A program made the position numbers and the translations under genes. 64,000 bases of DNA, taken from contig QXEO01000869.1 in the NCBI GenBank assembly GCA_007115705.1, positions 1,736,001-1,800,000 on the forward strand, written 5' to 3'. The notes under the pieces were generated by a model. It was given only the letters and a program-made list of their open reading frames with translations. It had not been told where the DNA came from and did no database searches. Within the stretch, counting starts at the first letter, position 1, and each line of letters starts with the position of its first letter. The DNA comes from Dactylis glomerata (Eukaryota > Streptophyta > Magnoliopsida > Poales > Poaceae). Positions 11,345 to 24,236 of this stretch are shown here, in pieces.

Positions 11345-14132
11345 TGCGGTGACCCAGCACACCACTGCATGTGTAGTGTACAAGTCATTGTATAATACTC
11401 ATGAACCGTAAATATCACATCCCTCAGAGTGGTACAACAGAAACATTGCGGGTCCGCAACTTTATGTGTTCAAAGATACCAACCAAAATGTACAAAAGCT
11501 TCAAGATCATCCTCGGTCTATTGAGGAGTCTCATATGAAAATCATTTCAAACTAGCAAATCTAATTAGTAATGGTAGTATAAGGCATAGCACCATTATGA
11601 GCATGAGCAACTTATTTATGAACAGTCGCTACACTCCACTAACTATTCTATAATTCTATGCTTCGGTGTCCGGTTCCTCGTCGCTAGTACCGTAAACGAT
11701 ACCGTAGTCAACTCCTTCTACTCCTCCGGAGTGATCCGGCTCCTTGTAGTATTGTTCCTCACTAACGTCAGGAACATCTTCGCTATTCTCACAATCTAAA
11801 GCAAGGGTTTTCAAGGATAGATTGAGTACATGCGTACATAGCAAGTTCTATAGAAATGGTGTATCATGCTGTAACAATAGCTTGGAATAAAATAATTCCA
11901 AACATATGCAAGTTTTGTAAAAAAGTTTTCTTGGATGAATCAAAGTTTTAGTTTCATAAAAACTATGTTCATTAGTCTTCGTGGGTTGTTAGAACTTTTG
12001 CATAGTTCCTTTCCACACGGTGTTCAAAATTCCTTTCCCAAAATAAGGAGTAACATGTCACAATTCTATACACTCTGCAGAGGTGCGCTAATTTTCCCAC
12101 AAATGTCCTTGGCCCTATTACCAATATCATACTTCCTATGGTATGAGTCCAGTTACCACGTATAGCTGAATCATGCTGAGCACAACCTAATTTCATAATC
12201 GACCCATTGCAACTAATCCAAACCTCGGTCCAAATCAATTACCCTCTCCGCTAGAAGATATTAACCGTTACTCTGTAGCACAGAGCAGGGACGTTTACCA
12301 CGGGCTCCCACCCATTGATTTTCCCCGAAAGGAATTTCTATCCGGCTATGCCTCCGAGGATATACGAAACTCGGAAGTAACTTCTGACTCGCTTGTCCCA
12401 TACCAAGTTCTGTGGTTAGCGTGATTTACAGCGCTTTGGAATGACCGATAACAGTTGTTATTAAATCCTAGGTATTCCCGATATAATGGAACCTCCACCG
12501 TATGACATTTTGTTTGTACATATCATCCGTGGTTCCATCATCCACCAATTCTTTTGGAAGAAGTAATTTGTATGCTCTTGAAAATAATCAACAGATATGA
12601 GCAAGAATGAACTTCCCTGACAACTGTAAGATAATGTAGTTCAAAGGTTTTACTTGACCCTGGACCTCGGGTTCTGAAGAATTACCATTGTCCGAATAGA
12701 AGACAATGTTATAAAAATCCAAATGATTTGAAAATACTTGCAATAATAGTTTTGATAAGCCCTTCCCGTGTGTTTGAGTGATTTATTTAATGTGTTTCTT
12801 GTTGATCATATGAATTTCACTTTAGAATGTTCATATATCTGAAGAATTATTTCGTTGTTCGCAAGGGATATACTGCTTCGCTATAGAAAGACCCATTGAA
12901 CTGAATCACATCGTTGATCGAACAACCGGATAAGCTATGAGCCACCGAAAGGATCGCAGATAGCTAGAACTCTGTGAAAAATATTTCTATGCCGCAAAGA
13001 CGAATATATTGCAAACTCAGAAGAATTTCCAAGATATTCTTCTTAAATGGATTTATATACTATTTTGAATATTTTCATACTCAAAATGGTATTCTTTAGT
13101 TCAAAATAATAATCTCCAAAAATTTGGAAAGTATTATTCTTTGTTCTTGTTTTCTTTTGGTACTTTATTAATACCCAAGTCATTTAGCAAAGACATAATT
13201 GAAATTTTGTTTTTTAAAACTTCATACAAGTGATATAACAATATTCAAAACTTTTCTTGAAGTTTAAAAGTATTTTGATAAATATTGGTATGAGTATTTA
13301 AATTATTCATCTCATCTATCAACAAAACAATGGTTATAAAGTTTTATTTCTAAAACTTTCATTCAATAACATATTTGAATTAGTCATAATTTTAACTTTC
13401 CAAAAAGGTATTTTCATAATTTTTGGACTCCTAAATAAAAAGTACTGGCTGATTTATAATTAAGTCCCTAGAATTAAAACAAATTATAGAAAACTCCCCA
13501 GGTGGGACCCACCTGTCAGTCAACCATAGTCAAACCGACCGAAACGGTTCGGTCAAACTAGACCGAACCACTCTCTCTCACTCTCTCTCCCTCGCGTGAC
13601 GCCCATGGCGACCGAGTCGCCGACGCCGTCGCCGTCGTGTCCTGGCCGGTTCCGACCAGCTCCGGCCTCGTCGTCGCCATCAATCTGCTCCCCTCCCTTA
13701 ACTTGACCTTCTCACCGAGGGAATCGAGCTGGGGTGCTCTACTGCGCTCACACGCATCCCTCTCTGACCTGCTAGGGTTAGGGTTTCGGTGAGGTCGTCG
13801 TCTCCAACGAGATTGGTCGTCCAACTCGGCTAGGCTGGCTGGCTTGGCCTCTCCTAAGTGGCCTAGGGTCACTAGCTTGGCTGCATTGAGGTCTTCTTCC
13901 TCGATGGCCTTGTCCATGTCTTCGGCCACCTCTGCTTCCCCTCCCATGGAGCACAGCTCCACGAACCAAGTAAGTGGATCTCTCTCACACCTCTTTCTCT
14001 TGCTCTAGCACTGCTCTAGGCCGCCTCTTGACTTTCCCCTTCTTCTTCCCCAATTTGGGATTCAGGGTTTCAGTATTGTCGTGGGATTTTAGTGACAGTA
14101 GCCATGGGGATGGCTTAACGGAGGGGCTCGAT
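11345..14132 (-). repeat. 5' LTR of B, outer boundary unresolved
   Basis: The inner end (TGCGGTGACC on the plus strand at 11345) is well placed beside the primer site. The first 108 bases of the 3' LTR (4939-5046) should recur at the outer end but are not found before 14471, so this LTR is truncated, or other sequence is inserted, most likely near 13500-14132 where composition changes from AT-rich to GC-rich. ORFs here (for example minus 13558-13962) have low-complexity products and no recognisable domain. No gene is supported in this 2.8-kb stretch. Confidence 0.45.
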
Positions 14133-14471
14133 GGTGTGTGACAATGGGTCTGGCTCGGGATTGTGTAACTAGGACACCACGGTTTACCCAGGTTCAGGGC
14201 CCTCCACGCCGGAGGTAACACCCCTACTTCCTGCCTTGTTTCTTATTAGCTCGATAGTGGTTACAACGCTCCTCAAGCTGTTCGGTCTAGAGGAGGAAGA
14301 AGAAGGATCAGATCTCTCTAGTCTAAGGGTCCAGACCCCTTTATACAGGCAGGGGTCTGGTTACAGGTTAGGTGGCCCGCTGCCCGGCTGCCGGCTCCTC
14401 CGTGGCTGCGGTCTTGGTGTGATCCGCTAGCCTCTGACTCCTTGTCTGATGATGGCAACTTTATAAAGTGC
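14133..14471. other. Segment D, left part: GC-rich, LTR-like, target of C
   Basis: The stretch contains GGTTTACCCAGGTTCAGGGC, a phrase I associate with LTRs of several grass gypsy families, but I cannot define ends. It continues after C at 35639. No gene is supported. Confidence 0.35.
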
Positions 14472-14476
14472 CTTTT
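14472..14476. repeat. Target-site duplication of C, left copy (CTTTT)
   Basis: CTTTT directly precedes the LTR start at 14477 and is repeated at 35634-35638 directly after the other LTR, proving one insertion event spanning both LTRs. Confidence 0.85.
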
Positions 14477-17400
14477 TGCACATCCCAAAATTTTGGAATG
14501 TGAAAAACAAATAAAATAGAAACCATGTATGTTTGAATTGATTGAAATTTCACAAGGAATTAAAACTTTTTGATTATTTTAAAACCTTATTAGAAAAGCC
14601 ATTTCAAACTTTATATAATCCTTGAAAAACTCCTTGAGGAAAAGAAATTCAAAATACTATTTTTGCACTTATTCAAATACTATGCAAGCTAGTTTGCAAA
14701 AGAATTATTTACAAAAGGATTTATATAAAAATAAAGTAAGCATTACTAACAATTGTTTGAAAATAAATTTCAAAATATTATAAAATATTTCCCCTGACTT
14801 CAAAAGGTTATGTTGAAACCCTATTTTTAATTATGAAAGTAAATCCCCATGGGCCATTTCATAAAAGTTTTTATGAAAATATATTTTATCTTTGAAAAAT
14901 GTATGTCTTACTATTTTAAAACATTATGTTGAATTTTAGAAAATTTTAGAAACTGGTTTGAACCAATTTGAATATCAAATGCAAAAGTTATAAAAGAAAC
15001 AAGAAAACAGAAAAGAAAAAGAAGAAAGAAAGAAAAAATATAAAATGGCCTCGGGGGGAACCTTTCGGCCCACGCCCTAAATCAGCCCTTGGCCCAGTAA
15101 GCCATTCCCGAACGGGTATCCTTCTCCTCTTCCCCCCCCCCCCCGCTGACTTGTGGGCCCCACCTGCCAGGACACCACCTTCGTCTACCTCCGGCCGAGA
15201 ATCTCGCAGGGAAGCATCCGAGCGTGATTTTCTCCCCCCCTCTTAATTCCCCTAAAATCCTTGCCCATTCCGGCATGAGTGACGGCTACAAATAGCCCTC
15301 CACCTCCTCCCCCCTTCTCCTCTTTTCCCCAAGCCCGAGAAGCCGCCAGGCCGATGAAATTCATCGTCGGAGTCTGCAAGTGCCGCCGCCGTCCCTTCTT
15401 CGATTCGGCTCCCACAGCAAGTAGCGCCGCCGCTCTATGGTATATTCCATCATATTTCAAACTTGCGCATCCTCCTGACTCCTCTATTCGTCATATTCTG
15501 CAGCGATTCGTCAACGGTGACCCCCGCCCGAAGCTCCTGCCGCTCGCGCTGCCTCCAGCCGCTCCTCCTGTCCGCTACTAGACGAAATCGACATCGACGA
15601 CGACGCCCCTGGTCTCCACGCGTCTCGCCGGTCCTCGTCCACATGTTCGCCAGCCTCGGGAAGGTCCAGAACCCCACCGCAGTCAACCACCGAGCCGCTC
15701 GCCGCTGGAGCTCACCGGAAACCTACCCCCCCCCCCCCCGCCCCACTGTGAGCTCCCTCCCATCTCATCTCGTCCCTCGGATCTTAATTTGATGGCTAGG
15801 ATTAGATCACTCAAATGAATCGGTACCAGCAGATCTGGGCCACTCAGATCCACTTTAATCCGACGGTCGAAAACCTTGATCCACCCGAAGGGGTACCGGC
15901 CAATCAGAACAGGCCACGTGGCCAGCCCCTCGGATTAAATAGAAATCGAATTAAAAATAAAACAGAAAATCCCTAAAACTTTGAAAATCAATATCTTTTG
16001 ATATGTTTATCTGAAAAATGCAAATAATATGTCTATGAACTCTTAAAAATGTGTAGAACACTATTCTATAATAAAATTTGACTTTTGAACTAGTTAAAAA
16101 CATTCAAATTTAAATATGTGAATTTGAGTATTTTTGACATAGTTCAAATTCTATAAATCCTTTTTAATTAATTCTTTTTGCAAATGGATCTATTTGTTAT
16201 CCTCTATCCAGTAGAACCATTGCACAAATTAATTGAACCAATTTTATCAAGTATTCAAATTCAAATGGAGATTTGAGTATTTTCTTCCTAGATTTAATTC
16301 TATAATTAATTTAGGTATAATTCCTTTTGCAAAATTGAATACCTTGATAATATAAAACCATGATAACACTTCACACACGTTCTACACACATTCAAAAAGT
16401 CAACTCTATTGATTCATCCTATTTGCAAGCTATAGTTGTGTTATTTGAAACACCTTGCAAAAATCAAATCTCTAAATTCCTATCATGCACTTTGTGCTAT
16501 TTGTTTTTTCCCACTAAAACCAAAAAGTGTGAAATAGCCTAGTCCTAATGACCACATAAAATCTACCATGACTTAGTAAAAATCTACTCTCTATCTTTGC
16601 CCAAGTGCAAAACCATCAATCCCATCACACCCAAATTCTTTTAAGTGTTTGACTACTCCACCCAACAATGTGGCATAGAAATCTCTCCATACCAAGACCA
16701 TGGAGAAGAAGTTGAAGAGAATACAAGAGATGAAGGAAAGACAAGAAGATCAAGAGAAGAGAGACCAAGTCAAGAAGATGAAAGTGTTAGACCTCATGAC
16801 TTAGAAATTATTCATCCAACTCCTCAAACCAAGCCTAAGATATTTTTACTAAGTGTTTGACACTTCATAACAATTTAGAAAAACCCCCATCAATCTTTAG
16901 AAGTCCTTGACTTAGCTATTCTCTCCATCCACATCAAGTCAACTTCATGGCACAATCTTTTGTCCATATATCACTAAGACAAATCAAGACTAGGCTAAAA
17001 CAAATAAACACTTTTGTTGTCTTGTTTGATTATGTTGTCTTGAATGGTGTGTTTATGTTGTGTTACTTTCTATATTATAGTTGTACGGAGAGCTACGTGT
17101 GTTGATTAAGAGAAGTACAATCTTCGAAAAACTTCTAAGGCAAGTGTCACTCTTGTTCATAAATTTCCCAATGTATTACTATGCATGTAGTGTTTCCTTT
17201 CTTTTAATAATATGCATGTGTAGATAGTTGTGCTTGCTATCTCCTATTTAGGATATCCCTGATTACCCTGTTAGAAGAAACACCGTAAGTGTAGATTGCT
17301 TAGTTGTGCTATAGAATTCGTGGTTGGGATTCCACATGTTCTTTTATTAAGTTTGAAAACTATGTTTTGCAAAAACTAAGAAAACAACTAAGTTAATGAA

Positions 17401-18473
17401 ACACCTGGGTGGAAATTGGTAAGATGGATTTATGTTGAGTGGTTACACCAGAGCCATCTCTATGGCGGTCGTGTGTATCACACTTGTGGACGGCCACCCA
17501 GGAACAAAGAGATTGGAGACATTCAAGTCGTGAAGCTTCCAGTGCAACCACAAGTCATATGGGCTCTGTCTTGACTAACTAAGTTGCGAGAACTCAGCTA
17601 GACAGACAGAGGGTGGTAGTGATTTGTAGGATGGAACGCGTCCGGGTTGGTCTGAGGGATTGCTTCTGAAAGGTCTTGTCTTAGTCTTCACTTGGCCATT
17701 CGAGCAAAATGAGCATCATGGCAAAAGAGGTTGACCGAGTCTTGTGGGAAAAGTGCACTACCTCTGCAGAGGGTTAAAAACTAAGTACTTAGCTGTGTCC
17801 CCGGTTACGGACAATTTTGAGCGACATGATTATGAAGCTGTTCAAGAATCTCCTCATCCCAACTTCTTTAAATTAAAACTTAAGTGGTTAGCAAGGGATT
17901 GTTGTGTGATCATAATTATGTACACCTGGTGGATTCCTGTGGGTGCATAATTAACTAGGAGCACCTGGTGGATTCCAGTGTGTCCAATAGTGTTTTAAAA
18001 GAGAAATGAGATCTGTTGAAAAGTAGGATAAACAATTGTTTTCTGCAAGCTTAGCCTGAAGCTCCACTTAGCCAAATATTCATGTAAGTGTTAGGCTCCA
18101 TTTGTGTCCACCAAAAAGTGACATCTTGCCAATACAATTCAAATGTATTGACCCTTTGTGGCTGCAACGTTTCATGTTGCAGGTTTTGACGATAAGAAAG
18201 GTACGATAGGGTTACGAGTCTATCCGCAGCATGTTCGCCTGTGGCACATGAAGAAGAAGGACTCCATGCTATTTATGTTTTTGGTGTAAACTCTGAAAGC
18301 TCTATGCTATGAGCATTGTAAAGTTTCTTTATGTAATTGCTGGATCATGTGATGTAATAAAATGACCTTGTTTCTTGATATTACATCTTAAACTGTGTGT
18401 GCTAGCGTTTGATCCAGGGACTAGCACTAAAAAGGCATAGGGATCGTCATCTTTAAAAGGTGAGGTCACTACA
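14477..18473 (+). repeat. 5' LTR of C (3997 bp)
   Basis: It begins TGCACATCCCAAAATTTTGG (the 3' copy has TGTCACATCCC) and ends ...GGTCACTACA. An AT-rich first 600 bases is followed by a GC-rich part with two poly-C runs (C13 at 15132-15144, C14 at 15726-15739) and a TATA-like CTACAAATAGCC near 15289. No independent gene is supported; small ORFs here recur in the 3' LTR. Confidence 0.9.
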
Positions 18474-18475
18474 GA

Positions 18476-18487
18476 TGGTATCAGAGC
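18476..18487 (+). other. Primer binding site of C (tRNA-Met)
   Basis: TGGTATCAGAGC lies two bases inside the LTR end and matches the initiator tRNA-Met complement, as in B and J. Confidence 0.9.
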
Positions 18488-18775
18488 AAAGTGTTGCCCT
18501 TAGGTTCGTAACCCTAGGATTGGACAAAACCCCCTTAGAAATATAGGAGTTGCTTTATTTCTAAGTTAAAAATTTACACACTCATTACCTCATAAACTCT
18601 TACCTTAGTCATTTTTGTCTCTACTCCTCTTCATTTCAACTCAAAGACGAAGAGCTTCAACTTCAACCTCAAAGGACTTCAAGATCTACCCACCCCTATC
18701 ATCAAAGGAAGCAAACTGAAGGAGTCCGGAAGAAAGGGGTCTAAGCACCCATAGTTCTAGGACTTAGAAATTCTT

Positions 18776-18907
18776 ATGAAGGATCTTGATATTAATAGGA
18801 CCAACGAATTATTTAGCGAAGATGAACTACTTGCCCCAGTCAGAGAGAAGGACCTCAAAGAAGAAAAAGAGGATACTACTGCACTGAAGGAAACCAAGAA
18901 GTTTTAG
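18776..18907 (+). CDS. Small acidic/basic ORF in the leader of C (43 aa)
   Basis: A 43-codon frame (MKDLDINRTNELFSEDELLA... to ...ETKKF) is very rich in Asp, Glu and Lys and has no recognisable domain. It ends 257 bases before the zinc-knuckle ORF and could be the decayed N-terminus of the same gag-like protein or chance. Whether it is translated is unknown. Confidence 0.3.
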   Translation: MKDLDINRTNELFSEDELLAPVREKDLKEEKEDTTALKETKKF

Positions 18908-19164
18908 TTGGACCTCCATTTAAGATTTTTAACAAGCGAGAACATTGTAATAAATGTTTATGATCATACTGACTTGTGGAATGATCGTACCTATCGTTTG
19001 TATTAAAAATCTATTGCTTGAAGTGATGAATGCTTGTTGAATGTTTATTGATTGTAAGGTGATTTGCCTTGAATCTTTGCTAACTGGTAGGAACTTTCTT
19101 TAGAGCTTTCCACTCTATTCTTCTCTATGTTGAAAACCTAAAACCTACCCAAAAACTTTAACAG

Positions 19165-19968
19165 ATGCATCGTCAAAGCCAAAGCAGCCTCAACAACTCT
19201 CAGATGGACTTAGTGATGCATAGGATGATAGAGACGCATACCCAGTTGACTCAAGTGGTGACCCAAAATATGATCAGCAGCAAGAGCAATGAGTTACCCC
19301 CAGGAGTGCAGCAACTGCTAGATGCACATACTCACATTGTGCAAATGGCGTCTCAGATCATGACTAACAACAACAACAACGCATCACCAAGTGATCCAAG
19401 CAATGACAAGCCCGAAGAACATGTTGTGACAAGAAAACAAGCTTGCAAGCTCTGTGGAGATATAGGACATACATCTAAGGATTGCAAGGAGCAATGCCAT
19501 AATTGTGGAAGAGATCATTGTAATGAAGAATGCCGTTTGTCGAGGGTTACGTGTCTTTTGTGTGAAGGAACAAATCACGTCCTCGCAGAATGTCATCTCA
19601 ATGCTATGGTAGATAAAGTGAATCAACAAGTCAAGCAGAAGTTACATCAATCACTCGGGAAAACAGGTGCTGAATTCAAGCCCAAGGAGGCAAAATATTT
19701 TGTCACCGCCAAGAGAAACAACCCGAGAGGAAGACTACAAGTAACCAAAAATAACCGCAAGAAGAGAGAAAGTTTTCCCACAATCATAATGGAGTATGAG
19801 AAGCAAGAATTGGAAGATCTTATAGCACTGGAGAAGCCAAAGAAGAAGAAAGGTATCAGCCAAGTAAGAAAGGATCTCAACCTTGTCACCTGTTACAGAT
19901 GTGGCAACAAAGGACATTATGCTAATGAGTGTCCTGAGAAGTACTTCAGAGCGCCAACTGAAGGATGA
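19165..19968 (+). CDS. Gag-like protein with four CCHC zinc knuckles (element C)
   Basis: This intact 267-codon frame is the only substantial ORF in the interior of C. The N-terminal 85 residues are Gln/Ser/Asn-rich and probably helical. Three knuckles follow in a row near residues 93-139: CKLCGDIGHTSKDC, CHNCGRDHCNEEC (one residue shorter between C and H) and CLLCEGTNHVLAEC. A Lys/Arg-rich linker leads to a fourth, CYRCGNKGHYANEC, near the C-terminus. CCHC knuckles bind single-stranded nucleic acid in gag nucleocapsids. No capsid-type gag core is visible, so this may be a nucleocapsid-only relic or a specialised RNA-binding protein. No stop or frameshift is present, in contrast to most coding blocks nearby. 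Confidence 0.75.
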   Translation: MHRQSQSSLNNSQMDLVMHRMIETHTQLTQVVTQNMISSKSNELPPGVQQLLDAHTHIVQMASQIMTNNNNNASPSDPSNDKPEEHVVTRKQACKLCGDIGHTSKDCKEQCHNCGRDHCNEECRLSRVTCLLCEGTNHVLAECHLNAMVDKVNQQVKQKLHQSLGKTGAEFKPKEAKYFVTAKRNNPRGRLQVTKNNRKKRESFPTIIMEYEKQELEDLIALEKPKKKKGISQVRKDLNLVTCYRCGNKGHYANECPEKYFRAPTEG

Positions 19969-21097
19969 CACACTATAGTGGGATATGGTAACACATCGAT
20001 GAGCAACCAACGTAGAAGATGTCGTAATGCAACTGCTATCTTGGAGTAAAATGTCATGTAAGGAGTGAAATAAAAGACTATATGGTGTGGGTAGTACTCT
20101 CATGATGTAATAAGGTGGAATGAAAGTCTTCATGTATCTTTTTCGAATCAATCTTTTATACAGATCTTGCTTTACTAATGTTGTATTGCCCATAAGAAGA
20201 GGTTGTATGGAAAGTAGTTTTTCGCCAAGGAAAAAGATCATCAAAGGATTCCACCACTTGTGAGACAATACCATATAGGAATTTTTACGCAAACCACTAG
20301 CTAAGGATCGATAGATTTGTTTTCTAAAGTTCTTTACATGAATTGCAACATGGATTCCATATCCATAGAGTCTTTTGTTAAAACTAGTGAGGAGACCAAG
20401 AGTTAGAATGCGAGATGCACCAAACCAAATGCAAGGTAATGATTGGGTGCGTTATGGATTGGCCCCCATGATGATCACTCATATTGTTCGCTCCTGTTAT
20501 AAGGAATGGTAAATCTTAAGTGACATACCTACAAGAGAGATGACGTTGTTAAGCCTAAACCTTAGGATGATAAGATAGTATACCCTCATAATAGGCAAGT
20601 GTTGCCAAAACGTAGGAATACGGTGAGGATGAACCACAAGCTTACCGTTGAAGATGACTTGCAATGGAAGATAGTGGTGTACAAGAAAAATTCAATCCTA
20701 AGATGGAAAGTCTATGAAGATCAAATAAGGATATGAAATGAAGCTTTGAGAACATCTCAACTTGGTCTTCTGATTGACCCAAAGAGTGACTCTTCAGTGA
20801 CCAACATAGTTCAACAAATGTGATTGAAGCACTACAACGGAGGAAGCTATACTCAAGCCATCTTGAGGAAGAGTGGATGCTACGGTATGTGAATAGACAC
20901 CCACCTATTGGAAATGAAGACATAAACTAACTATGGGTTCAAAAGATGACCTAGTGCCAAGTCAAAACCAAGGTGTGCCCCGTCTGAACCCAAGACCTAG
21001 ACTACCCACAAAAGTTTCTTTTAAGGGTGGTAGCGCACCTAGAATCCCAAACCCATCTTTCTCTCTAGCCCCTCCGAATCTCGGGATGAGATTTCTT
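19969..21097. other. Non-coding 3' part of the C interior
   Basis: I see no supported gene in this 1.1-kb stretch between the zinc-knuckle ORF and the polypurine tract. ORFs present are short and lack recognisable domains. Confidence 0.6.
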
Positions 21098-21112
21098 TTA
21101 AGGGTGGTAGTC
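21098..21112 (+). other. Polypurine-like tract of C
   Basis: TTAAGGGTGGTAGTC precedes the 3' LTR start at 21113. An upstream copy of the motif (TTAAGGGTGGTAGCG near 21022) follows a similar TTTCTT sequence. Confidence 0.55.
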
Positions 21113-24100
21113 TGTCACATCCCAAAATTTTGGAATGTGAAAAGCAAATAAAATAGAAACCATGTATGTTTGAATTGATTGAAATTTCACAAGGAATTAA
21201 AACTTTTTGATTATTTTAAAACCTTATTAGAAAAGCCATTTCAAACTTTATATAATCCTTGAAAAACTCCTTGAGGAAAAGAAATTCAAAATACTATTTT
21301 TGCACTTATTCAAATACTATGCAAGCTAGTTTGCAAAAGAATTATTTAGAAAAGGATTTATATAAAAAAAGTAAGCATTACTAACAATTGTTTGAAATTA
21401 AATTTCAAAATATTATAAAATATTTCCCCTGACTTCGAAAGGTTATGTTGAAACCCTATTTTTAATTATGAAAGTAAAACCCCATGGGCCATTTCATAAA
21501 AGTTTTTATGAAAATAAATTTTATCTTTGAAAAATGTATGTCTTACTGTTTTAAAATATTATGTTGAATTTTAGAAAATTTCAGAAACTGGTTTGAACCA
21601 ATTTGAATATCAAATGCAAAAGTTATAAAAGAAATATGAAAACAGAAAAGAAGCAAGAAGAAAGAAAGAAAAAAATATAAAATGGCCTCAGGAGGAACCT
21701 TTCGGCCCACGCCCTAAATCAGCCCTTGGCCCAGTAAGCCATTCCCGAACGGGTATCCTTCTCCTCTCCCCCCCCCCCCCGCTGACTTGCGGGCCCCACC
21801 TGCCAGGACACCACCTTCGTCTACCTCTGGCCGAGAATCTCGCAGGGAAGCATCCGAGCGTGATTTTCTCCCCCCTCTTAATTCCCCTTTAATCCTTGCC
21901 CATTCTGGCACCAGTGACGGTTACAAATAGCCCTCCACCTCCTGCCCCCTTCTCCTCTTTTCCCCGAGCCCGAGAAGCCGCCAGGCCGATGAAATTCGTC
22001 GTCGGAGTCTGCAAGTGCCGCCGCCGTCCCTTCTTCGATTCGGCTCCCACAGCAAGTAGCGCCGCCGCTCTATGGTATATTCCATCATATTTCGAACTTG
22101 CGCATCCTCCTGACTCCTCTATTCGTCATATTCTGCAGCGATTCGTCAACGGTGACCCCCGCCCGAAGCTCCTACCGCTCGCGCTACCTCCAGCCGCTCC
22201 TCCTGTCCGCTACTGGACGAAATCGACGTCGACGACGATGCCCCTGGTCTCCACGCGTCTCGCCGGTCCTCGTCCACACGTTCGCCAGCCTCGGGAAGGT
22301 CCAGAACCCTGCTAGAGTCAACCACCGAGCCGCACGCCATCGGAGTTCACCGGAAACCTACCCCCCCCCCCACTGTGAGCTCCCTCCCATCTCATCTCGT
22401 CCCTCGGATCTTAATTTGATGGCTAGGATTAGATCACTCAAATGAATCGGTACCGGCAGATCTAGGCCACTCAGATCCACTTTAATCCGATGGTCGAAAA
22501 CCTTGATCCACCCGAAGGGGTACCGTCCAATCAGAACAGGCCACGTGGCCAGCCCCTCGGATTAAATAGAAATCGAATTAGAAATAAAACAGAAAATCCC
22601 TAAAACTTTGAAAATCAATATCTTTTGATCTGTTTATCTGAAAAATGCAAATAATATGTCTATGAACTCTTAAAAATGTGTAGAACACTATTCTGTAATA
22701 AAATTTGACTTTTGAACTAGTTAAAAACATTCAAATTTAAATATGTGAATTTGAGTATTTTTGACATAGTTCAAATTCTATAAATCCTTTTTAATTAATT
22801 CTTTTTGCAAATGGATCTATTTGTTATCCTCTATCTAGTAGAACCATTGCACAAATTAATTGAACCAATTTTATCAAGTATTCAAATTCAAATGGAGATT
22901 TGAGTATTTTCTTCCTAGATTTAATTCTATAATTAATTTAGGTATAATTCCTTTTGCAAAATTGAATATCTTGATAATATAAAACCACTAGAACACTTCA
23001 CACACTTTCTACACACATTCAAAAGTCAACTCTATTGATTCATCCTAGTTGCAAGCTATAGTTGTGTTATTTGAAACACCTTGCAAAAATCAAATCTCTA
23101 AATTCCTATCATGCACTTTGTGCTATTTGTTTTGTCCCACTAAAACCAAAAAGTGTGAAATAGCCTAGTCCTAATGACCACATAAAATCTACCATGACTT
23201 AGTAAAAATCTACTCTCTACCTTTGCCCAAGTGCAAAACCATCAATCCCATCACACCCAAATTCTTCTAAGTGTTTGACTACTCCACCCAAAACTGTGGG
23301 TGTGGCATAGAATCTCTCCATACCAAGACCATGGAGAAGAAGTTGAAGAGAAGACAAGAGATGAAGGAAAGACAAGAAGATCAAGAGAAGAGAGGCCAAG
23401 TCAAGAAGATGAAAGTGTTAGACCTTATGACTTAGAAATTATTCATCCAACTCCTCAAACCAAGCCAAAGATATTTTTACTAAGTGTTTGACACTTCATA
23501 ACAATTTAGAAAAACCCCCATCAATCTTTAGAAGTCCTTGACTTAGCTATTCTCTCCATCCACATCAAGTCAACTTCATGGCACAATCTTTTGTCCATAT
23601 ATCACTAAGACAAATCAAGACTAGGCTAAAACAAATAAACACTTTTGTTGTCTTGTTTGATTATGTTGTCTTGAATGGTGTGTTTATGTTGTGTTACTTT
23701 CTATCTTATAGTTGTACGGAGAGCTACGTGTGTTGATTAAGAGAAGTACAATCTTCGGAAAACTTCTAAGGCAAGTGTCACTCTTGTTCATAAATTTCCC
23801 AATGTATTACTATGCATGTAGTGTTTCCTTTCTTTTAATAATATGCATGTGTAGATAGTTGTGCTTGCTATCTCCTATTTAGGATATCCCTGATTACCCT
23901 GTTAGAAGAAACCCGTAAGTGTAGATTGCTTAGTTGTGCTATAGAATTCGTGGTTGGGATTCCACATGTTCTTTTATTAAGTTTGAAAACTATGTTTTGC
24001 AAAAACTAAGAAAACAACTAAGTTAATGAACCACCTGGGTGGAAATTGGTAAGTTGGATTTATGTTGAGTGGTTACACCGGAGCCATCTCTATGGCGGTT

Positions 24101-24236
24101 GTGTGTATCTCACTTGTGGACGGCCACCCAGGAACAAAGAGATTGGAGACGTTCAAGTCGTGAAGCTTCTAGTGTAACCACGAGTCATATGGGCTCTGTC
24201 TTGACTAACTAAGTTGCGAGAACTCAGCCAGACGGA
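21113..24236 (+). repeat. 3' LTR of C, first part (before E)
   Basis: It is homologous base by base to 14477-17600 in the 5' LTR, including the poly-C runs and promoter region. Interruption by E occurs after ...CCAGACGGA; the LTR resumes at 34762. Confidence 0.9.
24232..24236. repeat. Target-site duplication of E, left copy (ACGGA)
   Basis: The right copy at 34762-34766 is ACAGA and the undisturbed site in the 5' LTR of C reads AGACAGACAGAGGG, so the left copy has one later G change. Confidence 0.75.

Larger units (their letters stand above)
4939..14132 (-). mobile_element. Element B: Ty3/gypsy chromovirus, degenerate
   Basis: Domain order on the minus strand is LTR, tRNA-Met primer site (11332-11343), extra upstream ORF (9988-11130), gag with two zinc knuckles, protease, RT, RNase H, integrase, chromodomain, polypurine tract, LTR. 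A chromodomain at the C-terminus of integrase defines chromoviruses; sequence style suggests the Tekay/Del lineage. All coding blocks carry stops or frameshifts. The 5' LTR starts at 11345, but its outer end was not found; the border near 14132 is only where clearly different GC-rich sequence begins. Confidence 0.8.

Noticed and set aside
13558..13962. Minus-strand ORF of 134 codons near the right end of B
   Set aside because: Low-complexity Arg/Ala/Glu/Ser product in GC-rich LTR-like DNA; a host exon with the CAAG/GTAAGT-like donor at about 13970 was considered but nothing else supports it.
15279..15792. Overlapping ORFs in the C LTRs (also 21896-22445)
   Set aside because: They are GC-rich promoter/leader sequence duplicated in both LTRs, with Pro/Ser/Arg-rich low-complexity products.
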